Source of the DNA: Lentzea californiensis
GTDB lineage: Bacteria > Actinomycetota > Actinomycetes > Mycobacteriales > Pseudonocardiaceae
Reading direction: 5' to 3'
DNA: 64,000 nt
Assembly (NCBI RefSeq): GCF_024648825.1
Contig: NZ_JANBBE010000006.1
Span: forward strand, 124,001 to 188,000
This document shows positions 25,277-32,820 of this stretch, piece after piece. The notes below the pieces were generated by a model. That model did not search any database and was not told the origin of the DNA. It saw nothing but the letters and a program-made list of their open reading frames with translations. Position numbers and translations under genes: made by a program. The stretch's first letter is position 1, and each line of letters begins with the position of its first letter.

Positions 25277-25397
25277 CGTCCTCCTCCTCATCTGGGAACA
25301 GCACCCAGCGTCGGCAGCTGGCTTGCACAGCCGAACCGTGCACCACACCGCTGATGTCGTTGACGTTGGCGCGCGCGTTTCGCTCGTGGTCGGCCAT
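25254..25397 (-). pseudogene. N-terminal remnant of a signalling protein
   Basis: The frame begins MADHERNARANVNDISGVVHGSAVQA, very like the leader found at the start of actinomycete NB-ARC/TPR or effector-associated proteins (N-x-I-SGVVHG-xx-VQA). After that the frame reads basic nonsense and stops at 25254. No downstream domain is present, so only the leader survives. It overlaps the end of the opposite-strand gene by 23 bases. Confidence 0.35.
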
Positions 25398-25720
25398 CCG
25401 TCGCCACCGTTTCGTTGCCAACAGGTCCCACCAAGCACGTTGAACGCGATCCGGCCGTAGCGGTCAGCAGGGTTCAGGGCGAACACCAGGTCGTCCGATT
25501 CTCGAAGTCCTTTCGCACGAGGACTTCCCGACCAAGGCCTGCCGGTTGTGCGTGTTGTAGCACATCAGCTGTCGAGCCCGGCCAGGCGCGCAACGTCCGA
25601 TACTGCTGACGGGCGAACATCGGCGGCAGCGGAAATGGACTGCACGTAGATGACTCCGTGCGTAGGCTCAGCAAGCCTCATCGGCTGGACAGGTCCACGA
25701 TCCATTGGAGAAACAACCAC
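25398..25720. other. intergenic, no gene recognised
   Basis: No supported coding frame in these 323 bases. A GGAG ribosome site for the following gene lies near 25707. Frames on the minus strand (for example LNPADRYGRIAFN near 25450-25490) look like residue of older sequence. Confidence 0.45.
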
Positions 25721-26302
25721 GTGTCTGACGACCTGTCGATGCTGTGGCAACAACAGTGGCCCCATTGTCCTCCGCTGGCCGACAACTTGAAGCACGCCTA
25801 CCGCGACCGGTGGGTGCGCTTCCACAGCCTGCCCGAATCCAAGCGCTACCCCGATGACAGTTCCGAGTACGACATCGTGCTCCACCGCTACAACACGGTC
25901 CTGGACGAACTGTTCCGCGGGCAGGAGGTCCGGATCGTCACAGCCACCTGGTCGGACGGCCCTGAGCCTCCGGCGCTGCCCGAGCGTCATTCACGCTGGC
26001 ATCCTGACACGTGTCACTGGACGTCGTTGCGCACCGACGAGGACGAAACAGATCCGGACTTCATCACCTACATCCATCTACACACAAGCCGCGTGCCCTG
26101 GCGACGTGGTCTGGTGGACGACCTGCTCCGTGCCGTGGCCGACGACCTCACCGCCGGAGTGATGATCGCCAGCCTGACCTTCGACCGGATCCACCACCCC
26201 TACGACGGGGGCGCCGACGTCCTCCTGCCCACGGCTGTCGACCGCGACGCCGTGAAACACCGTCACAGCGACTGGCTGTCACTTCATCCCGGCGGCTTCT
26301 GA
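25721..26302 (+). CDS. DUF3885 domain-containing protein
   Basis: Protein of 193 aa matching DUF3885: MLWQQQWPHCPPLADNLKHAYRDRWVRFHSLPESKRYPDDSSEYDIVLHRYNTVLDELF is the hallmark, followed by a Trp-rich middle and the C-terminal SLTFDRIHHPYDGGADVLLPTAVDRDAVKHRHSDWLSLHPGGF. The GTG at 25721 with upstream GGAG was chosen; a GTG at 25658 would add 21 residues unlike the family. Function unknown; members are frequent in actinomycetes and sometimes sit near toxin or immunity genes. Confidence 0.8.
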   Translation: MSDDLSMLWQQQWPHCPPLADNLKHAYRDRWVRFHSLPESKRYPDDSSEYDIVLHRYNTVLDELFRGQEVRIVTATWSDGPEPPALPERHSRWHPDTCHWTSLRTDEDETDPDFITYIHLHTSRVPWRRGLVDDLLRAVADDLTAGVMIASLTFDRIHHPYDGGADVLLPTAVDRDAVKHRHSDWLSLHPGGF

Positions 26303-26321
26303 ACGTCCGGAGTCCACGTCG

Positions 26322-26849
26322 CTAGCGGTACCAGGCGCGAACGCCCATCCGTCCCGTGCTGCCGAGGTCGATGTGGATGCTCCGCTGCGGCGACACGGCG
26401 ATCAACGGTTGCTGAACGGCGCCCGGAGCGATTGCCAGTTCGACGTGCTTGGCGACCTGCGGCGGTTCCAGTGACGTGTTGGTGTTCCGCCACACGAACG
26501 CGCTGCCGGCGGTCTCCCCCGGCTGCACGGTGATCGGCTGCGGCGGGTCGTTGAAACCGTCGAGGATCGTGATGCCGCCGGTGCCTTCGAGGATCTCGAC
26601 GTCCAGCGGCTGCCGGTCCACGTCGGACAGGCTCACCTGTGGATAACCGTTGAGCTGCAATGCTTCCGCACCGCAGTTGGCGACTTCGACGGACATCACG
26701 CGCAACCCCGACGCCGCCTCGGTGTAGTTCGAGGTGAACCGCACTCCGGCGGTGCAGCCGGGATCCTCCGACGCCTGCACGGCCGGGCCGCTCGCGACCA
26801 GACCGGCCAGAACGGCTGTTGCGGCAAGGACCTTGCCCCCATGTCTCAT
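26322..26849 (-). CDS. secreted DUF4232 domain protein
   Basis: Exported protein of 175 aa. A signal peptide ends at about AVQA26. The mature domain has the DUF4232 pattern: VRFTSNYTEAASGLRVMSVEVANCGAEALQLNGYPQVSLSD, with a Cys pair (C32 and C59) and an edge-strand end PQRSIHIDLGSTGRMGVRAWYR. DUF4232 is a beta-sandwich seen in secreted or lipid-anchored actinomycete proteins of unknown role. Monocistronic. Confidence 0.85.
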   Translation of the reverse strand: MRHGGKVLAATAVLAGLVASGPAVQASEDPGCTAGVRFTSNYTEAASGLRVMSVEVANCGAEALQLNGYPQVSLSDVDRQPLDVEILEGTGGITILDGFNDPPQPITVQPGETAGSAFVWRNTNTSLEPPQVAKHVELAIAPGAVQQPLIAVSPQRSIHIDLGSTGRMGVRAWYR

Positions 26850-26944
26850 GCACCCGAGGATGCCACCGGCAGGGGCGGCTCGGGCGAAACCTTCACAAGA
26901 CCTCCACGAGGACGGCCGAGTCCGTTGTGGAGTGATCGATCAGG

Positions 26945-29245
26945 TCAGCCGATGTCCAGGAACGAGTTCGTTCCCTCGGCCCAGCCGAGGAACCGCCTGC
27001 CTTCGCCTCGTCGCATCGTTCCGGCGGGAGTGAAACGATGACCGTCGAGCACTTGCAGCAGTCCTGTTGCCGCGGGCTCGAGCCGGGTGCCGCGAACCTC
27101 GTCCCTCCACCGCTCCGCCTGCGACGTCTGCACAGCGGGTTCGCAGAAGCTGAGCAGGAACAGGGCCTGCCGCCACGCGTACGCGGTGTTCTTCACCTGG
27201 ATCAGCGCCGCGTGCAGGTGGTCCGCGCGCTGGGCGTGCCTGCGCACGATCCAGCCGAGCGTGCGCCGTGCCAGCTCCGGCGCGCGTTCGCGCAGCTCGT
27301 CGGTCAGGTCCAGGGCATCGACCAGCACGGCGAGGTTGTGCGTGGTCAGGATCTGACTCTGTTCCAGCAGCATGCCGTTGGCCGCGACGGAGCCACCGGA
27401 CGTGCCCGCACGCCGCCGGCACAGCTCCGTGAAGTCCGCGGCGGTCTTCTTGCCCCAGCGCAGGAGCGTGCGCTCTGGCTTGGACCAGTTCGCGGGCAGG
27501 TCGTAGTAGTCCGCGTAGAGCGTGCCCTCCAGCAGACGGCTGGCCACCGCGGCGGCGGCGCGCCACTTGGTGGTGAACGTGCCCATGAAGATGTCCGCGG
27601 CCACCTCCTCCACGAGCGGCAGCTCCAGTTCCGCCTGCTTCGCCAGCGTCCTGATCTCGGTCACCAGCGGGTTCGGCAGCACTGCCTGTGGGAACGCGGT
27701 GAGCGCCAGCATCGTGATCTGCCGCAGGGCGCGATGTGCGGCTGTGGCGTTGTCCGGCTGGGGTGACCTGCAGGGCGCAAGGGCCTCGACCCATGGCAGC
27801 TCGGTGAACTGCACCTGGTGTTCGAGGTTGAGCAACAGCAGGCCGCGGCGGCGCCGGAACGCCGTGTAGGTCTGCTCGTGCAGCCCCGCCACGACCGGGT
27901 CGTCGAACGTCGCGCTGAGCAACCGCGAGGTGAGTTGCGGCAGCACGACCGCCAGCGTCTCCCCCGAGGTGATCACCCCGAGGCGCACCAACTCGTCCGC
28001 GGGCGCCTCTAGCGCCCGCGCGGCCTTGTGCACCAGGACGTCCGGCATCGTTGTGCCGCAAGGAATCTCGGCGGTCGTCTCGGTGTCGGACACCGCGGCC
28101 GTCGCGACGTCGAGCGACGGCAGGCCGCCGTCTGACGGGAACCGGTCGAGCCTGGACGCGAGCACATCGGCCAGCGCCGCGTTCGTCGGCGCCGTGACGG
28201 CCGCCGTCCGGGCGGCGTGCCACGCGCCGCGTTGTGCCGTCTCCGGGGCGCCCCGGCGGCTCACCGTGTTCGCGATGGCACGGCGGATCCGGCCGACCTC
28301 CCGCGCGGTGAGCGCGTCGCTGCCGTGGGAGCAGGACTCCAGCGCGCGACGAAGTACCGCGAAGTTGCTCTTCGGGTTGGTCTGCCTTCCCGAGGGCTCG
28401 ACGGTGCGGCACATCTCGGCGAAGTCCGCGAGCCACTGCGCCCTGGCCTCCGCCCAGTCCGCGGGCCACGTCCGGCACGGCCAGCCGCCGTGCACGGATC
28501 CGTTCTCCCCGAGTCGCGGTGGCTCACCGTCGACGGTGCGGCACCACAACGCCACCAGCCGGTCGTACAGCGGGTCCCACGCCGTCAACGTGGCGCGCAT
28601 CTGCGCGATCTGCGCAGGCACCCGCACGGCCCGCAGGGACGCGGCGGCATCCTGCACCGAGGCCACCCGGACGGCGGCGTCCGACTGCCGGGCGACCGGT
28701 TCGAAGCGCGGCGTCAACCGCAGCCGGTGCATCAGCGGCCGCAACTCGGCGACCAGGTCGAGAGCCTGCTCCGGGAAGCCCTTGTCCAGGAGCAACGCCA
28801 CCACGGGCAGCGCCCCGTCCTCCGGCAGCTCGACCCGGAACCGCCCGGCGCGCACGGCGTCCAGGAGCTCGGCCTGACCCGCGTCGCCGAGGTACCACAG
28901 GTTGAGCCGTTCCCGGTCGTTGCTACCCGGCACCTCGTCCGGGAGGGAGGCGACGCGGGCGGTCTCGTCCTCGGACAGCGGCACCTCGGCCAGGTACCTG
29001 CCGGTCGCGAAGCCACCGTGCGCGACCTCGAGCGTCACCCACGCCGGGGTGTCCGCGACCGGGGTGCGGGAACCGACCGCGAGCGTGCCGCCGGCCATCC
29101 CGCTGACGACGTCCTCCCAGCGGCGCGACTTCCGCAGCGCCCGCTCGCGGTCCGCCTCGGTGCCCGCGGAGACCGCCGCGGCCAGCGCCCGCGCCAACTG
29201 ACCGGTCGCGTACCCCGGCGAAGCAGTGCGGATCTGGTCGGACAC
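26945..29245 (-). CDS. large conserved-looking protein of unknown function
   Basis: Unrecognised cytoplasmic protein of 766 aa. It has no signal, no membrane segment and no NTP-binding or catalytic motif that I can name; it looks mostly alpha-helical, with an acidic N-terminal third and an R-rich middle (RRALESCSHGSDALTAREVGRIRRAIANTVSRRG). The GTG at 29245 is chosen because GGAG lies 7 bases upstream; a GTG at 29257 has no ribosome site. The start is 22 bases from the end of a tRNA-like gene on the same strand, so both may be on one transcript. Clean codon use over 2.3 kb argues that it is a real, selected gene. Confidence 0.85.
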   Translation of the reverse strand: MSDQIRTASPGYATGQLARALAAAVSAGTEADRERALRKSRRWEDVVSGMAGGTLAVGSRTPVADTPAWVTLEVAHGGFATGRYLAEVPLSEDETARVASLPDEVPGSNDRERLNLWYLGDAGQAELLDAVRAGRFRVELPEDGALPVVALLLDKGFPEQALDLVAELRPLMHRLRLTPRFEPVARQSDAAVRVASVQDAAASLRAVRVPAQIAQMRATLTAWDPLYDRLVALWCRTVDGEPPRLGENGSVHGGWPCRTWPADWAEARAQWLADFAEMCRTVEPSGRQTNPKSNFAVLRRALESCSHGSDALTAREVGRIRRAIANTVSRRGAPETAQRGAWHAARTAAVTAPTNAALADVLASRLDRFPSDGGLPSLDVATAAVSDTETTAEIPCGTTMPDVLVHKAARALEAPADELVRLGVITSGETLAVVLPQLTSRLLSATFDDPVVAGLHEQTYTAFRRRRGLLLLNLEHQVQFTELPWVEALAPCRSPQPDNATAAHRALRQITMLALTAFPQAVLPNPLVTEIRTLAKQAELELPLVEEVAADIFMGTFTTKWRAAAAVASRLLEGTLYADYYDLPANWSKPERTLLRWGKKTAADFTELCRRRAGTSGGSVAANGMLLEQSQILTTHNLAVLVDALDLTDELRERAPELARRTLGWIVRRHAQRADHLHAALIQVKNTAYAWRQALFLLSFCEPAVQTSQAERWRDEVRGTRLEPAATGLLQVLDGHRFTPAGTMRRGEGRRFLGWAEGTNSFLDIG

Positions 29246-29267
29246 GGCGGACTCCACGGTTGATCGG

Positions 29268-29339
29268 ACATGGAGGCGGGAATCGAACCCGCGCCCTCCC
29301 CGTCCCGAGCGGGGTGATCTGCCACTGATCTACTCCATG
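29268..29339 (-). tRNA. tRNA-Pro(CGG)-like gene, non-standard
   Basis: The minus strand folds into a full cloverleaf: 7-bp acceptor stem (CATGGAG with CTCCATG), T8-A9, 4-bp D stem GATC/GATC with loop AGTGGCA (conserved A14, G18, G19, A21), A26, 5-bp anticodon stem CCCCG/CGGGG with loop CTCGGGA (anticodon CGG at 29307-29305), a 5-base variable region and a 5-bp T stem with loop TTCGATT. All stems pair perfectly. The discriminator base is T and no CCA is encoded, unlike usual bacterial tRNA-Pro, where it is A. It reads proline CCG if functional. It stands alone, just upstream of the large unknown gene. Confidence 0.8.
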
Positions 29340-29411
29340 AGGCGCGCGCATCGTATCGACCATTCGCACCAGCCGCTTCCGATTTACCACACGCCCCATG
29401 CGCCGCACTTC

Positions 29412-30086
29412 TCACGCTGCCGCGCGCCAGGCGTGGTAGCCGAGACCGATCGCACCGGCCGCCATCGGGATGCTGGTCAGCAGCCCGGCCAGGCCGTTGC
29501 CGGGGACCACGAACGTGACCGCGACGAACAGCAGGCAGATCGGCACCCACTTCGGGACCGCGTGCGAGCGGAACAGGCCCACGCACTGCAGCACGGTGCC
29601 CAGCAACACCAGCACGGCACCGGGGATCATCATCGCGAACAGGTGGGCGGTGTCGTTGTTGGCCGCCTGGATCACCGCTTCGCCCGCCGCCGCGCCCACC
29701 GCGGGGTCGGTCGGGAAGAAGTAGGCCGCCGCCCAGCCCGCACCGCCGGCGCCCTGCAGCCCGGTGCCGATCCACATGAGCGCGGCACCCCATGTGGCCC
29801 AGTCGCTGCCTCGGCGGCGGACCAGGAACATCGTGGCCAGCGCCTGCAACGGGATGTTCAGGACCAGCATGGCCGCGAGGCCGGTGAGCAGCCCCCACCA
29901 CAGGTCGCGGCCGGCCACGATGTCGGCGTACGAGTAGGTCTCGCCGCCGCCCGAGGGTTCCGGCCAGAGCAGGCCGCCCGCGACGGCGGCGACGGACGTG
30001 ACGCCCAGGACGACCGCGAGGACGGCCACGCGGCCCCGAGTGGAACTTGCGGCGGTGTCGCGCGCCGCGGTGATGTCGACGGACAT
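29412..30086 (-). CDS. integral membrane protein
   Basis: Membrane protein of 224 aa with about five hydrophobic segments (VAVLAVVLGVTSVAAVAGGLLWP, LWWGLLTGLAAMLVLNIPLQALATMFLV, WATWGAALMWIGTGLQGAGGAGWAAAYFF, LFAMMIPGAVLVLLGTVLQCVGLF, WVPICLLFVAVTFVVPGNGLAGLLTSIPMAAGAIGLGYHAW). No family motif is recognised. AGGAG is spaced 10 bases before the ATG at 30086. It is divergent from a NarL-type sensor kinase 144 bases away and may be a target of that system (inference). Confidence 0.75.
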   Translation of the reverse strand: MSVDITAARDTAASSTRGRVAVLAVVLGVTSVAAVAGGLLWPEPSGGGETYSYADIVAGRDLWWGLLTGLAAMLVLNIPLQALATMFLVRRRGSDWATWGAALMWIGTGLQGAGGAGWAAAYFFPTDPAVGAAAGEAVIQAANNDTAHLFAMMIPGAVLVLLGTVLQCVGLFRSHAVPKWVPICLLFVAVTFVVPGNGLAGLLTSIPMAAGAIGLGYHAWRAAA

Positions 30087-30229
30087 GGTTTCTGGCTCCT
30101 TCGGTGAGATGCGGTCCGGTGGCTCCAGGGAACCGGCCCTGGGGGGCCGGACACATCGGTGCCGGCCCGGTACCCCGTCTCCGTGCTGACACGGAGGCCA
30201 TGTCGTCACACCGGCCTTACCCTGGGGCG

Positions 30230-32182
30230 ATGAAGGTAGGACCGGGTCTTCTGGGCGTCTCCGCCGTGCTGACGGCGGGCGGCGCCTGGGTTCTGGTCCG
30301 CGTGCCGGGCCAGGCCCCAGGTGCCTTCGCCGGGTTCGCGGCGATCGGTCTGGCGATGGCGGCGCTGGGCGTGACGATCGGCTTCCGGGTGCGTGCCAAC
30401 CTCGTCGGGCCGCTCCTGGCCTGGGTCGGCACGATCGTGGTCTTCCTGGCCGCGCGCGACGTCTACTACCGCGCGTGGCTCGCCGATCCGAGTGCGGTCC
30501 CGCTGGACTCCCGTGTGGTCGCATTGCTCAACGAGAGCGGGTGGTGGCTGCTCGCCGCGGTCGCGTTGCTGCTGCTGCACTTCCCCGACGGCGAGCTGCC
30601 AGGCAGGCGGTGGTCCGCTCTGCCGCCGCTGATCGTGGTGCTCTGCCTGGTGCAGCAGGGATTCGGCGCGGCTCCGAGGGAGCCGTTCACCGAGCCGATG
30701 GAGGGGCTCGCGAAGCCGTGGGGGCCGCCGTCCGACGTGGTGCACGTGCTCAGCTACGTCGTGAACATCGGGCTGGTCCTGACGGTCCTGGCGGCCGGGG
30801 TCTCGCTGGCGGTGCGGTTCCGCCGGTCCGCCGGGGTGGCGCGGGCGCAGCTGAAGTGGCTCGCGTTCGCCGGGCTGGCCGTGACCGCCTACCCGGTCGT
30901 GTGCCTGGCCGAGATCGTCGTGACCGGGCGAAGTGGTGTCGTGGCAACGGTGTTCGGCGTCGTCACGATCGTCGCGCTGTTCTGCTCGGTCGGCATCGCC
31001 ATGCTGCGCCACGACCTCTACGACGTGGACCGCGTGCTGGCCGACACGATCAGCTACACGATCGTCCTGCTGGTCCTGGTCGGCGCGTACGCCCTGTCGG
31101 CGCTCACGATCGGCCTCGTCGCGGGCCAGGGCTCCCCCGTCGCCGCGGCGGGCGCCACCGCGGTCTGCGCCGTGCTGCTCACGCCCGTCCGCCGGCGCCT
31201 GCAACGGGTGGTGGACCGGCGGCTCTTCCCCCGGACCAGGGCCGCCCTGCTCGCCGTCGAGGACCTGCGGCACCGCGTGCACACCCAGTCCGCCCAGCCG
31301 GAAGAGCTCGAGGCGACGCTGCGCACGGCGTTGCGCGATCCGACTCTCCAGGTGGGACTGCTGCTCCCCTCCTCGACGGGCTTCATCGACGCGAAGGGCG
31401 CCTCGGTGTCCGGCACGGGGCTGGTCCCGATCACCCTCGGCGGCACGCAGATCGGCGTTCTCGCCGCGTCCGGCACCACACCGGCCGTGCTCGAGGTCGT
31501 CGCCACCGCCGCCGCGAGCCTGGCCGAGGTCGCGCGGTTGCGCGGGGAACTCGCCACCGCCCTGCGCGAGGTGGAGGCCAGCCGGACCCGCATCGTGCAG
31601 GCCGGGGACGCCGAACGGCACAGGCTCGAACGCGACCTGCACGACGGCGCCCAGCAGCGGCTGGTGTCGCTCGGCATGGCGATGCGGCTGGCGCAACGGC
31701 AGCTGCCCGGCGGCTCCGTCGACGTGCACGCGCTGCTCGACCAGGGTGTCGCCGAGCTCGCCACCGCCATCGCCGAGCTCCGGCAGATCGCGCACGGCCT
31801 GCGCCCTACCAGCCTCGACGACGGCCTGCACAACGCACTCGCCGCGCTCACGACCACGCTGCCGGTCCCGGTAGCGCTGGAGATCATGGCCGAGCCGCTG
31901 ACCGACGACATCGCGATCACCGCCTACTACGTCGCCGCCGAGGCGATCACCAACGCCGCCAAGCACGCGCACGCCGGCGCGATCACCGTGCGCGTCACCC
32001 AGCGGGCGGACGAGGTGAACGTGTGGGTGGAGGACGACGGGTGCGGCGGCGCCGATCCGCGCGGAGGGTCGGGGCTGGCCGGTCTGGCCGACCGCGTCGC
32101 CGCGATCGGTGGAACGTTCCGGCTGCACAGCAGACCGGGTGCCGGCACGACGGTCCAGGCGGTGCTGCCGTGCGCATCGTGA
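30230..32182 (+). CDS. NarL-type sensor histidine kinase
   Basis: Membrane histidine kinase of 650 aa. The N-terminal half has about eight hydrophobic segments and no extracellular domain, then a short linker and a GAF-like region (VGLLLPSSTGFIDAKGASVSGTGLVPITLGGTQIGVLAASG). The HisKA_3 phospho-acceptor box is ERHRLERDLHDGAQQRLVSLGMAM; the ATPase has the N-box EAITNAAKHAHA and G-box GSGLAGLADRVAAIGG. It overlaps the start of the response regulator by 13 bases, so they are co-translated. ATG at 30230 chosen; one at 30200 is in frame. Confidence 0.9.
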   Translation: MKVGPGLLGVSAVLTAGGAWVLVRVPGQAPGAFAGFAAIGLAMAALGVTIGFRVRANLVGPLLAWVGTIVVFLAARDVYYRAWLADPSAVPLDSRVVALLNESGWWLLAAVALLLLHFPDGELPGRRWSALPPLIVVLCLVQQGFGAAPREPFTEPMEGLAKPWGPPSDVVHVLSYVVNIGLVLTVLAAGVSLAVRFRRSAGVARAQLKWLAFAGLAVTAYPVVCLAEIVVTGRSGVVATVFGVVTIVALFCSVGIAMLRHDLYDVDRVLADTISYTIVLLVLVGAYALSALTIGLVAGQGSPVAAAGATAVCAVLLTPVRRRLQRVVDRRLFPRTRAALLAVEDLRHRVHTQSAQPEELEATLRTALRDPTLQVGLLLPSSTGFIDAKGASVSGTGLVPITLGGTQIGVLAASGTTPAVLEVVATAAASLAEVARLRGELATALREVEASRTRIVQAGDAERHRLERDLHDGAQQRLVSLGMAMRLAQRQLPGGSVDVHALLDQGVAELATAIAELRQIAHGLRPTSLDDGLHNALAALTTTLPVPVALEIMAEPLTDDIAITAYYVAAEAITNAAKHAHAGAITVRVTQRADEVNVWVEDDGCGGADPRGGSGLAGLADRVAAIGGTFRLHSRPGAGTTVQAVLPCAS

Positions 32183-32802
32183 TCGGCGAGGACTCGGCGT
32201 TGTTCCGGGAGGGTCTGGCGAGCCTGCTGTCCCACGCGGGCCACGACGTCGTGGGTCGTGCCGCCGACGCCGAGACCCTCGTCGACGTGGTGGCGCGGAC
32301 CGAGCCCGATCTGGCCGTCGTGGACGTCCGGATGCCGCCGGACCTGACCGACGACGGTGCGAGGGCCGCCCGCCGGATCCGAGTCTCGCAGCCCGGCGTG
32401 GCCATCCTGCTGCTGTCCCAGCACGTGGAGACGAAGCACTCCGTCGACCTGGTCAGCCAGGGCGCGTTCGGGTACCTGCTCAAGGACCGGGTGCTCGACG
32501 TCGACGACTTCCTGGAGTCGATCGCGCGGGTCGCCGCCGGCGGGTCGGCCCTCGATCCCGAGGTGGTGGGCCGGCTGCTGGGACGGCCCACCACCGGGGC
32601 GCTCACCCCGCGCGAACGCGAGGTGCTCGCATTGATGGCCGAGGGCTGCACGAACGTCGCGATCGCGCGGAGGCTCTGGCTGACGGAACGCACCGTCGAG
32701 ACCCACGTCGGCAGCATCATGGCCAAACTGGGGCTGGCCGCGAACGTGGAGGAGCACCGCCGGGTGCTGGCCGTCCTGACCTATCTGGCCGAGTACGGCT
32801 GA
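32170..32802 (+). CDS. NarL/FixJ-type response regulator
   Basis: Response regulator of 210 aa. The receiver domain carries the acidic pair E7-D8 and phosphoacceptor D52 (VVDVRMPP), with K105 in LLKDRVLD; the C-terminal LuxR HTH reads ALTPREREVLALMAEGCTNVAIARRLWLTERTVETHVGSIMAKLGL. The GTG at 32170 lies within the end of the kinase gene. The partner kinase is the upstream gene. Targets are unknown; the divergent membrane protein gene is a candidate. The tail HRRVLAVLTYLAEYG is usual for this subgroup. Confidence 0.93.
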   Translation: MRIVIGEDSALFREGLASLLSHAGHDVVGRAADAETLVDVVARTEPDLAVVDVRMPPDLTDDGARAARRIRVSQPGVAILLLSQHVETKHSVDLVSQGAFGYLLKDRVLDVDDFLESIARVAAGGSALDPEVVGRLLGRPTTGALTPREREVLALMAEGCTNVAIARRLWLTERTVETHVGSIMAKLGLAANVEEHRRVLAVLTYLAEYG

Positions 32803-32820
32803 TGCTCCTCCACCTCACGC

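Noticed and set aside
29268..29339. Reading the tRNA-like gene as a random hairpin
   Set aside because: All four stems pair perfectly, and A14, G18, G19, A21 and the T-loop bases are conserved, too much for chance.
30206..32128. 640-codon minus-strand frame across the sensor kinase
   Set aside because: Composition is typical of a shadow frame; the + strand encodes a full histidine kinase with every motif.
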